A stretch of 24,166 nt of DNA from an uncultured Bacteroidales bacterium (GCA_937916465.1 CALFTK010000014.1:1-24166), one strand, 5' to 3'; shown: positions 14,638 to 24,166, numbered from the stretch's first letter. Numbers and translations: made by a program. Notes: generated by a model not told the origin, from the letters alone.

Positions 14638-15537
14638 CTATACTAAATGGGCAATGAGTTCTTCGCGATTGCCGGGGAGCATATCAATGACAGGTATTTC
14701 TATCATTGTGTAGCATCCCGGTTTCTGAAGCATTGATGCTCTTGCCACGTTTACCAAAACCTGAGCTGTAAGTGCAGGGTTGTTTATCTTCATATTAAAT
14801 GAGAAGAGCTGATTTTGAGTTTTACCCGAAACACCTTTGCGGGTCAATTCTACTCCATGTCCCATATCTTTTAGTTCATCAACACTCTCCACCTGCATAA
14901 CGTGAGTTTCGTCATGTACAAAATATGGGTCTGCTTTAATAGCAGCAGCAACCTCTTCAAACTTATATCCATCCAACAGTTCTACATAAACCATTCTGCG
15001 ATGTATTCCTGTTCCTACAGGTATGGTCATAGAAAGTGCATTCTTTACACCATCAACAGCCTTTACTGCTACTGTGTGCCCCATTGACATTCCCGGGCCA
15101 AAGTTTGTGTAGCTTATTCCTTTTGGAGCCATACTCTGCATAAGGGCGCGTACTATGGAATCGCTTCCCGGATCCCATCCTGCTGAAATTACAGCCACCT
15201 GTCCATTCTCCTTTGCTATTTTATCTATTCTGGAACGGGTCTCCACTATTAATGAATGAATATCAAAGCTATCTACGGTATTTATACCCAATGGCAATAT
15301 TTCTGCTGCATACTTTTCTGCGCTACGACTTGGTACAGCCAATATGGCAACATCGGGTTTGGGCAAATCTTTTATGTCTTTTACTATTGTATAACCTTCC
15401 AGTTCTGCAGGCCTGTCTGCATCACCATTTCTTCTTACTATACCTGTAATTTCAAAATCGGGAGCGGTTTGAAGTGCCTCAAGCACATATCTTCCAATGT
15501 TTCCATAGCCAACAATGGCTGCCTTAATCTTATTCAT
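14638..15537 (-). CDS. ddh: meso-Diaminopimelate D-dehydrogenase
   Basis: Ddh interconverts L-2-amino-6-oxopimelate (as tetrahydrodipicolinate) plus ammonia and meso-diaminopimelate with NADP(H). It offers a one-step route to meso-DAP for peptidoglycan and lysine. From the ATG at 15535-15537 the protein is 299 aa, with the nucleotide-binding turn VGYGNIGRYV at 9-18. Characteristic later segments are DSFDIH, VISAGWDPGSDS, YTNFGPGMSMGHTVAVKAVDGV, RRMVYVELLDGY, and the C-terminal NNPALTAQVLVNVARAS. A 44-residue extension to a farther in-frame start is rejected, because it is Lys/Tyr/Phe-rich, unlike the family, and covers the promoter region. A -7-like TAAATTCG lies near 15563-15570 on the minus strand (weak). 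Confidence 0.94.
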   Translation of the reverse strand: MNKIKAAIVGYGNIGRYVLEALQTAPDFEITGIVRRNGDADRPAELEGYTIVKDIKDLPKPDVAILAVPSRSAEKYAAEILPLGINTVDSFDIHSLIVETRSRIDKIAKENGQVAVISAGWDPGSDSIVRALMQSMAPKGISYTNFGPGMSMGHTVAVKAVDGVKNALSMTIPVGTGIHRRMVYVELLDGYKFEEVAAAIKADPYFVHDETHVMQVESVDELKDMGHGVELTRKGVSGKTQNQLFSFNMKINNPALTAQVLVNVARASMLQKPGCYTMIEIPVIDMLPGNREELIAHLV

Positions 15538-15708
15538 CTTGTAATATTTTTGTTTTTCAGAGTGCGAATTTACAACAAGCAGATGAAAAATTATACAAAA
15601 GGATTGTATTTTTTTACGATATTGGTATCTATTTACATTTTTTTCGTCTTTATACAATAAAGCAGCCATACTGCCGTTATTAATTTATATTTATATAAGA
15701 GAGAGTAT

Positions 15709-16305
15709 ATGATAAACTACATAAAGGGCTCAATTGCCGAAATAACACCTACATACGCTGTTTTAGAAACCAATTCAGGTATTGGTTTTATGCTGAACAT
15801 ATCACTGAACACTTTTTCTGCCATTCAGGAGAGAAAAGAGTGCAAACTTTATGTTTACGAAGCTATAAGAGAAGATGCTTATAACCTTTTTGGTTTTGCC
15901 GACAAACAGGAGAGAGATCTGTTCCTTCAACTTATATCGGTATCGGGAATAGGTGGAAACAGTGCTATTATGATATTATCGGCCTTTTCTCCTGCCGAAC
16001 TAATTGAGATTATTGGCAGCGGAAACGATGCTCTTCTTAAGAAGGTTAAAGGTATTGGTGCAAAAACAGCACAACGTATCATAGTGGATTTGCACGATAA
16101 GGTTGCAAAAGGTTCTGCCAATGCAGACATACTGAACATAGGTACAAATTCGCAAGCAGGACAGACTGTAGAGGAATCGGTAGCAGCGCTTGTTATGTTG
16201 GGTTTTCCACAGGCTGCATCACAAAAAGTTATTCAGGCTATTGTTAAAGAGCAACCTAACATTTCTGTGGAAGGTGCTATAAAAGAGGCTCTAAAACGTA
16301 TCTAA
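15709..16305 (+). CDS. ruvA: Holliday junction branch migration protein RuvA
   Basis: RuvA binds four-way Holliday junctions and loads the RuvB helicase during recombination repair. The 198-aa protein has the N-terminal OB domain (MINYIKGSIAEITPTYAVLE...GIGF), then helix-hairpin-helix pairs with LISVSGIGGNSAIMIL and VKGIGAKTAQRIIVDL. The C-terminal domain III (VEESVAALVMLGFPQAASQKVI) touches RuvB. An AGAGAGAG purine stretch precedes the ATG, one of the few SD-like sites here. I see no clear promoter in 15538-15708. sprA follows after 16 nt, a gene order I recall from other Bacteroidota. Confidence 0.96.
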   Translation: MINYIKGSIAEITPTYAVLETNSGIGFMLNISLNTFSAIQERKECKLYVYEAIREDAYNLFGFADKQERDLFLQLISVSGIGGNSAIMILSAFSPAELIEIIGSGNDALLKKVKGIGAKTAQRIIVDLHDKVAKGSANADILNIGTNSQAGQTVEESVAALVMLGFPQAASQKVIQAIVKEQPNISVEGAIKEALKRI

Positions 16306-16321
16306 TCTTAGCTTGTATTCA

Positions 16322-19300
16322 ATGGCATTAAAGAGATTTGTTCTGATATTAACCATTCTGTTAGGCTCCTGTTTATGCGGGAGCTTGAGTGTGTTATATG
16401 GACAAAGCTCAGAAACAGAGCCACAAGACACGGTTCTGAATGCACGTTTTAATGTTAGCAAGACTGTTCCTGAAGAATCGGAAGAGCTGAATAAAAATTA
16501 TTCTGCCGATTTGCGTACACCGGAAAACATTCAGAATGTTACTGAATACGATGAAGAGGCCGACATATACAAAGTGGGAGTTAAACTTGGCGACTACTAT
16601 CTTACCACCCCCTTCCTAATGACCCAACCGGAGTACAACAAATGGAGCATGCAACGCTCTATGCAGTCTTATTTCCGCACTAAAAACGAAGAGGAATTTA
16701 CAAATAACGGCACTAACAAATTCGATTTCACCGACATGAAATTCGATTTGGGACCTGCCGAAAAGATATTTGGTCCGGGTGGAGTACAAATTAGGACCAA
16801 TGGTTCGGCAGCCATTAAATTTGGTTTGAACCGTAACAAGGTTGATAACCCTTCACTATCTGTTCAAAACAGAAAGACAGGAGGTTTCGATTTTGACGAA
16901 CAGATAAACTTGAGTATCAATGCACGTGTTGGTGACAAAATCAATATGGATTTAAGCTATAACACAGAAACTACTTTCAATTTTGATACAAGAAAAATAA
17001 AACTGCGCTACGAAGGTAAAGAAGATGAAATAATAAGACTTCTGGAAGCCGGTAATGTAAGTTTCCCAACCAATTCATCGCTTATTCAGGGGGCTACATC
17101 GCTATTCGGTATTCGTGCCGACCTTCAGTTTGGCAAACTTATGTTGCAGACCGTATTGTCCCAAAAGAACTCTACATCCACTTCAGTAAGTTCGCAGGGC
17201 GGAGAACAGCTGACGGCTTTCGAAATCAATGCCAGCGACTATGACGAAAACAGGCATTTCTTTTTAGGTCACTTTTTCCGCGACAATTATGACAAGAATA
17301 TGGCCATGTTGCCCAGCATTGTTTCCGGCGTTAAGATTACCCGTATTGAACTTTGGATTACCAACAAACGAAGCAGCTATGAAGGGCCACGAAACATAAT
17401 TGCATTTACTGACTTGGGCGAATCGGAACATATCAGTAACAATATTTGGAATAGTGCAGGAGGTCCTGCTACCGACAATTATGCCAATGACCTATACCGC
17501 CGCATTGTCAACGATTATCCCGATGCACGCGACATTGACCGTGTAGCTGCAACGCTTGGTTCTTTTCTTATGGGTAGCACTGACTACGAAAAGATTTCAA
17601 ACGCAAGAAAACTGTCAAATTCAGAATATACCCTAAATAGTGATTTGGGTTATATTTCGCTTAAAAATGCTCTTAATTCCGACGAAGTTCTGGCTGTTGC
17701 GTTTGAATACACTTATGGTGGCAAGAGTTATCAGGTAGGTGAATTTTCGTCCGACATAACCGATGCAAGCAGCGCGCTGTATGTAAAACTTCTGAAGTCC
17801 AATTCAAATGTTCCGGGTAGCGGTACTTGGGATTTGATGATGAAAAACATCTACTCTTTGGGCAGTGGCAGCATAAGCCGTAACAAATTTAAACTGAACA
17901 TATATTATGCCAGTGACAGCACTGGCAGTAACATTACCTATCTGCCTGAAAGCAATTTAAAGAGTACCAACCTACTTAAAATGATGAATCTGGACCGTCT
18001 TGATGATAATCAGGCAGCCCACTCAAATGGTAAATTTGACTACGTTGAAGGTTATACGGTGCTATCATCATCGGGCAAAATTATATTCCCTGTTGTGGAA
18101 CCATTCGGCAATCATCTGCGTAAAGTGATTGGGAACGATACACAAGCCGACAAATATATATTCCAGGAACTATACGATTCTACAAAAGTTGTTGCCAAAA
18201 GGTTGGCAGAAAAGGATAAGTTCTTACTGATGGGCGAACATTCGGGCTCCTCAAACAGTGTTATTCAATTAGGTGCATCAAATATACCACGCGGTTCTGT
18301 AAGGGTTACTGCCGGAGGTGTTGAACTGGTTGAAAACAGCGACTACATAATTGACTACAGCATGGGTACTGTAACAGTGATTAACCAAAATATCATTGAT
18401 GCCGGTACTAAAGTTGATGTTCAATTAGAGAGCAACACTGAATTCAACATGCAGCGTAAAACCATGGCAGGTTTGAACTGGGCGTACAATTTTAATCGCG
18501 ATTTTCAGGTGGGTGGTACATTTATGCATCTCAATGAACGCCCGCTTACCAGCAAAGTTACTATGGGCGATGAACCATTAGTAAACACCATGCTGGGAAT
18601 GAATATAAACTACAAACGCGAAAGTCAGGCCTTGACAAATTTGATAGACCTCATACCATTTGTCAATGCTACACAGCCGTCACAAATAACATTATCGGCC
18701 GAAATGGCTCATCTTATTTCGGAAGTATCGGACAAAGTTCAGGGCAGTTCATCATACATAGATGATTTTGAAGCGGCAGAAAGCGGTATTGATATAAGCA
18801 GGCCATCGGCTTGGACACTTTCAGCGGTTCCTCATGGTATGGCAGGTTATGGAAAGACAGGTAGCATTGAGGCAGGCTACAACCGTGCTTTGATAAACTG
18901 GTTCACTATTGACCCGCTATTTACCCGCAGAAACTCCATGCTTACTCCTTCTCACATAAAAAGCGATTTGGACCAGCTATCCAACCACTATGTACGCGAA
19001 GTTTATGAACGCGAACTCTACCCAAACAAAGAATCTACATCAAGCGAATCGACCACCTTATCTATATTAAATTTAGCATACTATCCACAGGAACGTGGTC
19101 CGTATAACCTTAATCCAAACCTGGATGCTAACGGTTATCTGCCTAATCCTTCGCAGAATTGGGCAGGTATTATGCGCAGTCTTAACACCACCGATTTTGA
19201 AACTGCAAACATTGAATACATAGAGTTCTGGATGTTAGATCCGTTTATCTATAATCAGAGTTCATCGGGTGGCGATATGTATATAAATCTGGGCGAAGTG

Positions 19301-22300
19301 TCGGAAGACATACTTCTGGACGGCAAAAAGTATTTTGAAAATGGTATTCCGGTTAATAACGATGCCACACAATATTCTGAAACCGTTTGGGGTAAGGTTC
19401 CTACAACCACAAGTTTGGTATATGCTTTTGACAACAGTAATTCAGACAGTCGTAGCAAACAGGACGTTGGTTTAAATGGTCTTTCGTCAGAAGAGGAACT
19501 AAAATTCCATACCTATTCAAACTATCTGAATCAGGTAAAAGGACGCATATCGGCCGATGCATACAAAGTTTTGGAACAAGACCCTGCCGGTGACGACTTC
19601 CATCACTACCGCGGTACAGATTATGACAACAACAAAGTTTCTATTCTGGACAGATACAAATATTATAATGGCACAGAGGGCAATTCTCCAAATTCGGAAG
19701 ACACAGACGAACGATTTGATCAATCTTCTCGCACCACTCCCGACATTGAAGATGCAAACCAGGACTACACTTTGGACGAATACGAAAAGTTCTTCCAGTA
19801 TCGTATATCCCTACGCCCATCCGATTTGCAGGTGGGACGTAACTACATAGCCGATAAACGCGAAGTGAAAATTAAACTTCGTAACGGTAATATGGAGACA
19901 GTAAATTGGTACTGTTTCAGAATCCCTGTAGATGAATACGAAAAGGCCATAGGTGGAATACGCGACTTCAGTTCCATCAGATTTATGCGTATATATCTGA
20001 CCAATTTCACTGACGAAACTCACATTCGCTTTGGTTCACTTGAACTGATGACCAGCCAATGGAGAAATTATCAGCAACCTATTGCAAGCAGTTCAAACAA
20101 GACACCTGTTATTTCCGGTTCACTTGCCGCAACATCGGTAAATATTGAAGAGAATGGTGACCGTACACCTGTCAACTATGTTGTGCCACCCGGAATAACC
20201 CGCATTTTAGATCCGCAGCAAACACAGCTTATTCAAGACAACGAACAGGCTATGAGCATTAAGGTAACTAACCTTGATGCCGGCGAAGCTCGCGGTATAT
20301 ATAAGAAGAGTGCATTGGATTTGCGTAAATATCAACGTATTCAGATGTTCTCACATTTGGAAGCTCCTATTAACGATGTTCAGATGTTACAGGATGGTGA
20401 TATGTCTGTATTCATACGTTTGGGTTCTGACTATACAGGAAACTACTATGAGTATGAAATTCCTCTTACCGTTACCGAACATGGTTACTACAACAACGAC
20501 AATGAAAGCGACCGCCGCATGGTTTGGCCAAACAAGAATATGCTGGATATTTCGTTCGACGTTCTTACTGCTGTTAAAAACAATCGTAACCGTCTGAAAA
20601 ACAGTGGCAATAACGATGTCTCACAGAGTACCATTTACAGCGAATATGATCCACAAAACCCTGAAAACAAAATCAGTATTATTGGTAATCCTTCCATAGG
20701 TAATGTAAGAGCCATAATGATTGGTATCAGAAACAATTCGCTTGCTACAAAATCGGCCGAACTATGGATTAACGAATTGCGCCTGGTTGGCTTTGAAAGT
20801 CACGGTGGATCGGCTGCAAGAGCCAATATGTCTATGAAACTTTCAGATATAGGAAACATAGACATGTCCGGCCAGATGAGTACTGCAGGATATGGAGGTT
20901 TAGAACAGGGTATTAACGAAAGAAGTATGGACGATTTCTACAAATATTCTGTTACCACCAGTTTTGACGTAGGTAGATTCCTGCCTGAGCAGGCCAGAAT
21001 ATCATTACCTGTTTACTATTCGTTCACAAAAGAGAATGTATCGCCGTATTACAGCCCTTACGATACTGACCTGATTTTGGACGATGTTATAGATTCATAT
21101 TCTGATAAAAAATCGCAAGACTCTATACGAAGTATTACTCAAGATGTCACTGTGCAAAAGAACTTCAGCATATCGAATGCCAAAATTGACATAAGCAGCG
21201 AGAAACCAATGCCTTATGATCCGGCAAACTTCAGCGCAAGTTTCTCCAGTTCTATACAGGAGAACAGTGCCAGCACCATTGTATATGAAAATGACAAAAG
21301 TTGGAAGGCAAATCTAACCTACTCATATTCGCCTACTGTTACAGGTTGGAAACCATTCTCGTTTATCAAGTACCAATCTAACTGGCTGACCATATTGAAG
21401 GATATAACTGTGAATTTTGTGCCTCAAAGTTTCAGTTTCAACACCAATCTGGTTAGGAATTATCATGAATTGCAAGAACGCGATTTGGAATCCATGAGTA
21501 GCAGCAATGATATTCCGGCACTCTTCTCACAACAGTTCTATTGGGATAGAGATTTAACACTGCGTTGGGATCCGTTACGTGACCTTCGTATGTCTTTTAC
21601 AGCAAAGACACAGGCAGAAATTGAGGAACCTTATATGATTGTAAACAAAGACCTGTATCCCGATGAATTTGCATTGTGGAAAGACTCTGTTAAAGCAAGT
21701 CTGGCACGCATGGGACGTCCGCTGGATTATCAACAGAGTTTCCAGGCATCTTATCAGATACCTCTAAGCAAACTGCCTGTTCTATCTTGGTTTACCAGTG
21801 ACATCAGCTTTAATTCACAATATAGTTGGGATAGAGGAACTACATACGCCGATGGAACATCGTTTGGCAATATAATAAGTACAAACAGAACCATATCTTC
21901 TAACGGACGCATGAATTTCCAGACTCTATATAATAAGGTGCCATACCTAAAGGAGATAAACGATAAATATACCGATAAGGGCAACAGGAAAAAGCCCACA
22001 CCTAAAAAGGTTAAGGCTTACCAGAAGGAGATTACTCTACTGCCCGATTCCACATTTACCATTACCCATAATCAGGGAACTCTAAAACCAAAGGTTACAT
22101 TTACACGTAAGGATGGTACAACTGTTAAGCTACGTTATAAACGTGTTGATGCTAACACCATTACTGTTAAATATAAAGATACTCTTGACGTAATGGTAAA
22201 AGCTGTGTTAGACCCAAACGAAGTTTACAAGACTGAACGATTTACGTTGAAAGATGGACTTGATTTAACTACAAGGGCTGTTATGATGGTAAGAAATGCA

Positions 22301-23662
22301 TCATTTACATATAGGAACACATACAATATGAATCTTCCGGGATTCATGCCTAATGCTTCTATGTTAGGTCAGAATTCCGGCAACGGCATGTTAGCTCCGG
22401 GACTTGATTTTGCATTTGGTCTTACCGACAATAGTTATCTGCACAAGGCACAGCACAATAATTGGTTGTTGAACAATGACAGTGTTTCTTATGCCGCAGC
22501 CACATCGGCAGGTGAAAGTCTGCAAATTAAGATGATGCTGGAACCATTTATGAATTTCAGAATAGATGTCAATTCCAGTTGGGAAAAAAGCAATAGCCGC
22601 ACTATTCAATATATGTATGCAGGCATGCCTGAATCGCAAACAGGTACATTCAGCATGACTGTGGTTACTCTGAAAAGTGCATTCGAACGGAAGAACCCTG
22701 ACAATGGCTACAAATCAAAGAGTTTTGAACGGCTTGCAGACAACATTAATACTGTTCAGAAACGTGTAGAGAATCAGTATGTTGGTGCTATATATCCGGA
22801 AGGCACCACATTGGCAGGTTCAGTATATAATCCGGAAAACGGTGGAGTAAACCCATATTCTGCCGATGTATTGATACCTGCATTCTTAGCTGCATATACA
22901 GGCAAAGATGCATCAAAGAGTTCGCTAAATCTGTTTCCGAACATCCTATCCATGATGCCTAACTGGAGTATAACCTATTCAGGACTGAATCAGATTCCAT
23001 TCTTCCAGAAATACTTCAAAAGTTTCAATCTGAAACATTCATACAAAAGTGTCTATTCTATGGGTAGTTATAACACCTTTATGAGCTATATGGAGTATAT
23101 GAATAATCTGGGCTTTATTAACGACATTACTACAGGCAACCCCATACCTAACAGTATGTTCAATATAGGTTCTGTTTCCATTAACGAATCTTTTGCTCCA
23201 TTAGTTGGTGTAGATATGACATTCAACAACAGTTTGACTGCCAGACTTGAATGCAGAAAGACCAGAGTGATAAACCTTAGCACATCGGCAGTACAGGTTG
23301 TAGAAACCATTTCCGACGATATTACAGCAGGTGCAAGCTATCGTATCAGCAACTTGAAACTGTTTGGTGCTCAGCAAGGTACCGGCCGCAATAAGGTAAA
23401 TAACAATCTGAATATGAATCTTGATTTTTCTTACAGAAACCAGAATGCTCTGTGCAGAAATATCAAGACTATGGCTACTCAGGCCACAAGTGGCAACCGA
23501 GCCATTAAATTGGCTTTCAGCGCGGATTACATATACAGCAAGATGCTTACTTTGAACTTCTATTATGATTTCCAAAGTAACTTCCCGCTTGTATCTACAT
23601 CGTCATATCCAACAGCCACACATGACTGCGGTATTACACTGAAGTTCTCTCTTACTCGCTAA
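16322..23662 (+). CDS. sprA: SprA/Sov, outer-membrane translocon of the type IX secretion system
   Basis: SprA forms a very large (36-strand) outer-membrane barrel through which type IX secretion cargo leaves the periplasm. The ORF gives 2446 aa, close to Flavobacterium SprA (about 2400) and Porphyromonas Sov (about 2500). A signal peptide covers about residues 1-28 (MALKRFVLILTILLGSCLCG...YGQ). Early family segments include KFDLGPAEKIFGPGGVQIRTNGSAAIKFG, then INLSINARVGDKINMDLSYNTETTFNFDTRKIKL and RLLEAGNVSFPTNSSLIQGATSLFGIRADLQFGKL. Long runs of alternating strands continue to the terminal FSLTR. I chose the ATG at 16322 over a TTG three codons upstream. It is read through from ruvA, 16 nt away. 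No other T9SS gene is in the window, so completeness of the system is unknown. There is no stop or visible frame break. Confidence 0.95.
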   Translation: MALKRFVLILTILLGSCLCGSLSVLYGQSSETEPQDTVLNARFNVSKTVPEESEELNKNYSADLRTPENIQNVTEYDEEADIYKVGVKLGDYYLTTPFLMTQPEYNKWSMQRSMQSYFRTKNEEEFTNNGTNKFDFTDMKFDLGPAEKIFGPGGVQIRTNGSAAIKFGLNRNKVDNPSLSVQNRKTGGFDFDEQINLSINARVGDKINMDLSYNTETTFNFDTRKIKLRYEGKEDEIIRLLEAGNVSFPTNSSLIQGATSLFGIRADLQFGKLMLQTVLSQKNSTSTSVSSQGGEQLTAFEINASDYDENRHFFLGHFFRDNYDKNMAMLPSIVSGVKITRIELWITNKRSSYEGPRNIIAFTDLGESEHISNNIWNSAGGPATDNYANDLYRRIVNDYPDARDIDRVAATLGSFLMGSTDYEKISNARKLSNSEYTLNSDLGYISLKNALNSDEVLAVAFEYTYGGKSYQVGEFSSDITDASSALYVKLLKSNSNVPGSGTWDLMMKNIYSLGSGSISRNKFKLNIYYASDSTGSNITYLPESNLKSTNLLKMMNLDRLDDNQAAHSNGKFDYVEGYTVLSSSGKIIFPVVEPFGNHLRKVIGNDTQADKYIFQELYDSTKVVAKRLAEKDKFLLMGEHSGSSNSVIQLGASNIPRGSVRVTAGGVELVENSDYIIDYSMGTVTVINQNIIDAGTKVDVQLESNTEFNMQRKTMAGLNWAYNFNRDFQVGGTFMHLNERPLTSKVTMGDEPLVNTMLGMNINYKRESQALTNLIDLIPFVNATQPSQITLSAEMAHLISEVSDKVQGSSSYIDDFEAAESGIDISRPSAWTLSAVPHGMAGYGKTGSIEAGYNRALINWFTIDPLFTRRNSMLTPSHIKSDLDQLSNHYVREVYERELYPNKESTSSESTTLSILNLAYYPQERGPYNLNPNLDANGYLPNPSQNWAGIMRSLNTTDFETANIEYIEFWMLDPFIYNQSSSGGDMYINLGEVSEDILLDGKKYFENGIPVNNDATQYSETVWGKVPTTTSLVYAFDNSNSDSRSKQDVGLNGLSSEEELKFHTYSNYLNQVKGRISADAYKVLEQDPAGDDFHHYRGTDYDNNKVSILDRYKYYNGTEGNSPNSEDTDERFDQSSRTTPDIEDANQDYTLDEYEKFFQYRISLRPSDLQVGRNYIADKREVKIKLRNGNMETVNWYCFRIPVDEYEKAIGGIRDFSSIRFMRIYLTNFTDETHIRFGSLELMTSQWRNYQQPIASSSNKTPVISGSLAATSVNIEENGDRTPVNYVVPPGITRILDPQQTQLIQDNEQAMSIKVTNLDAGEARGIYKKSALDLRKYQRIQMFSHLEAPINDVQMLQDGDMSVFIRLGSDYTGNYYEYEIPLTVTEHGYYNNDNESDRRMVWPNKNMLDISFDVLTAVKNNRNRLKNSGNNDVSQSTIYSEYDPQNPENKISIIGNPSIGNVRAIMIGIRNNSLATKSAELWINELRLVGFESHGGSAARANMSMKLSDIGNIDMSGQMSTAGYGGLEQGINERSMDDFYKYSVTTSFDVGRFLPEQARISLPVYYSFTKENVSPYYSPYDTDLILDDVIDSYSDKKSQDSIRSITQDVTVQKNFSISNAKIDISSEKPMPYDPANFSASFSSSIQENSASTIVYENDKSWKANLTYSYSPTVTGWKPFSFIKYQSNWLTILKDITVNFVPQSFSFNTNLVRNYHELQERDLESMSSSNDIPALFSQQFYWDRDLTLRWDPLRDLRMSFTAKTQAEIEEPYMIVNKDLYPDEFALWKDSVKASLARMGRPLDYQQSFQASYQIPLSKLPVLSWFTSDISFNSQYSWDRGTTYADGTSFGNIISTNRTISSNGRMNFQTLYNKVPYLKEINDKYTDKGNRKKPTPKKVKAYQKEITLLPDSTFTITHNQGTLKPKVTFTRKDGTTVKLRYKRVDANTITVKYKDTLDVMVKAVLDPNEVYKTERFTLKDGLDLTTRAVMMVRNASFTYRNTYNMNLPGFMPNASMLGQNSGNGMLAPGLDFAFGLTDNSYLHKAQHNNWLLNNDSVSYAAATSAGESLQIKMMLEPFMNFRIDVNSSWEKSNSRTIQYMYAGMPESQTGTFSMTVVTLKSAFERKNPDNGYKSKSFERLADNINTVQKRVENQYVGAIYPEGTTLAGSVYNPENGGVNPYSADVLIPAFLAAYTGKDASKSSLNLFPNILSMMPNWSITYSGLNQIPFFQKYFKSFNLKHSYKSVYSMGSYNTFMSYMEYMNNLGFINDITTGNPIPNSMFNIGSVSINESFAPLVGVDMTFNNSLTARLECRKTRVINLSTSAVQVVETISDDITAGASYRISNLKLFGAQQGTGRNKVNNNLNMNLDFSYRNQNALCRNIKTMATQATSGNRAIKLAFSADYIYSKMLTLNFYYDFQSNFPLVSTSSYPTATHDCGITLKFSLTR

Positions 23663-24166
23663 GATTATTGGGTGTCTCCATTTTTGAACGGGTAAAATCC
23701 AATCGGCGCACAGCCTCTTCTTTTATCTTTTTATGGTCTTCACGTTCTGTCAATAGAGTTGATAATTCATAAAGGGCTGCTATAGCATCTCTATCGGCTG
23801 GTCTCATATTATATTTGTATGTCTTACCATTTGCTCCGTTCAGTATCACCTGAATACTCTTATTGTGGTTCATCGCTATAAATGCTGCTACACCACCATC
23901 TTCGCACCATTTTAGATTGCATTTTTCGTAGCATATACCCAAATCTTTAAATTCATAATAGTCATCCGATTCAGGCGATTCTGCATATACATCACCACAT
24001 ACTACACGTACAGAACGGTGATGCATATAGGACGATGATGAATATGTAGATACTATGACCAAACGTCCCAATTCATCTACCTGTCCACGCAAATAGTTCA
24101 CTCCAATATTCTTTTCAGGAGCTTGCGAAGCCACCACATACAGACCTATATCCTGATATTTTTCAT
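23652..24166 (-). CDS. Unrecognised protein, N-terminus beyond the right edge
   Basis: The frame is open from the right edge to TAA at 23652-23654, giving 170 residues plus part of a codon. A GTG at 24135-24137 is in frame, but coding-like sequence (EKYQDIGLYV) continues past it to the edge, so I treat the gene as truncated. Visible parts are a beta-rich region (GQVDELGRLVIVSTYSSSSY) and a Cys-containing stretch (VCGDVYAES, GICYEKCNLKWCEDGG). Then VAAFIAMNHNKSIQVILNGANG is followed by a charged helical end (ALYELSTLLTEREDHKKIKEEAVRR). I do not recognise the family. Its 3' end overlaps that of sprA by 11 nt on the opposite strand. Confidence 0.65.
   Translation of the reverse strand, partial: EKYQDIGLYVVASQAPEKNIGVNYLRGQVDELGRLVIVSTYSSSSYMHHRSVRVVCGDVYAESPESDDYYEFKDLGICYEKCNLKWCEDGGVAAFIAMNHNKSIQVILNGANGKTYKYNMRPADRDAIAALYELSTLLTEREDHKKIKEEAVRRLDFTRSKMETPNNLSE

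Noticed and set aside
15538..15669. 44-residue N-terminal extension of ddh
   Set aside because: It is composed of Lys/Tyr/Phe/His-rich intergenic-like codons, and the Rossmann start MNKIKAAIVGYGNIG lies at the ATG at 15537.
16313..16321. TTG start three codons before the sprA ATG
   Set aside because: The ATG at 16322 gives a proper signal peptide; nothing supports the TTG.
19255..20597. Several ORFs of 67-107 codons on both strands inside sprA
   Set aside because: They are shadows of the long conserved sprA frame, with no start signals and no recognisable domains.
24164..24166. ATG at the extreme right end on the minus strand as the start of the last gene
   Set aside because: It is in a different frame from the long ORF and reaches a TAG within seven codons.
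1..24166. CRISPR array, transposon ends, tRNA or rRNA
   Set aside because: I looked for regularly spaced palindromic repeats, terminal inverted repeats, transposase motifs and tRNA-like cloverleaves by eye and saw none. The only regular repeat is the short 33-bp-spaced set near 542-616, too short and too few for CRISPR.

Overview
The window looks like chromosome of a gut- or mouth-type Bacteroidales (Bacteroidota). Several lines of evidence agree. Most readable promoters have the Bacteroidota sigma-ABfr form (-7 TAnnTTTG, often with a TTTG or TTG about 19-20 bp upstream). Ribosome binding sites are A/T-rich and mostly lack a Shine-Dalgarno. The gene content includes SprA, a succinylornithine-type transcarbamylase, a NigD-like lipoprotein, a FISUMP-type secreted protein and meso-DAP dehydrogenase. 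I cannot fix the genus; the L34 sequence looks closer to Bacteroidaceae than to Prevotella. Most of the window is conserved housekeeping DNA. The accessory parts are the left 1.5 kb and a few secreted proteins.

Layout. (1) 1-812: an edge-truncated AAA ATPase on the minus strand. Its promoter is preceded by repeats spaced exactly 33 bp apart, and a 40-codon ORF ends inside the most distal repeat. (2) 813-1511, minus: a secreted FISUMP-type protein. (3) 1724-4935, plus: a tightly packed operon of a DUF2007 protein, a glutamate 5-kinase lacking its PUA domain, ProA, and an acetyl/succinylornithine carbamoyltransferase. The last has Ser at the position that sets substrate choice in characterised relatives. 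These genes make proline and arginine. (4) 4938-9397, minus: PASTA protein, RluD-type pseudouridine synthase, D-Ala-D-Ala ligase, PlsC-like acyltransferase and NigD-like lipoprotein, an apparent five-gene envelope operon. (5) 9484-11848, minus: efp, radC, sufT-like and lpxH. (6) 12023-12184, plus: rpmH (L34), which is short and easily missed, divergent from efp.

(7) 12267-13303, minus: a lipocalin lipoprotein and a Bcp peroxiredoxin. (8) 13487-14569, plus: an exported MORN-repeat protein. (9) 14638-15537, minus: meso-DAP dehydrogenase. (10) 15709-23662, plus: ruvA and sprA, the giant outer-membrane translocon of the type IX secretion system. (11) 23652-24166, minus: an unrecognised gene cut by the right edge, whose 3' end overlaps that of sprA.

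Peptidoglycan supply (Ddl, Ddh), lipid A (LpxH), phospholipid acylation, surface lipoproteins and SprA make this largely a cell-envelope neighbourhood, interleaved with translation genes (EF-P, L34, RluD). I saw no tRNA, rRNA, CRISPR array, transposase or integrase. I did not find a clearly novel multi-gene system. The best leads are the 33-bp repeat array before the ATPase, the Ser90 transcarbamylase and the PUA-less ProB.
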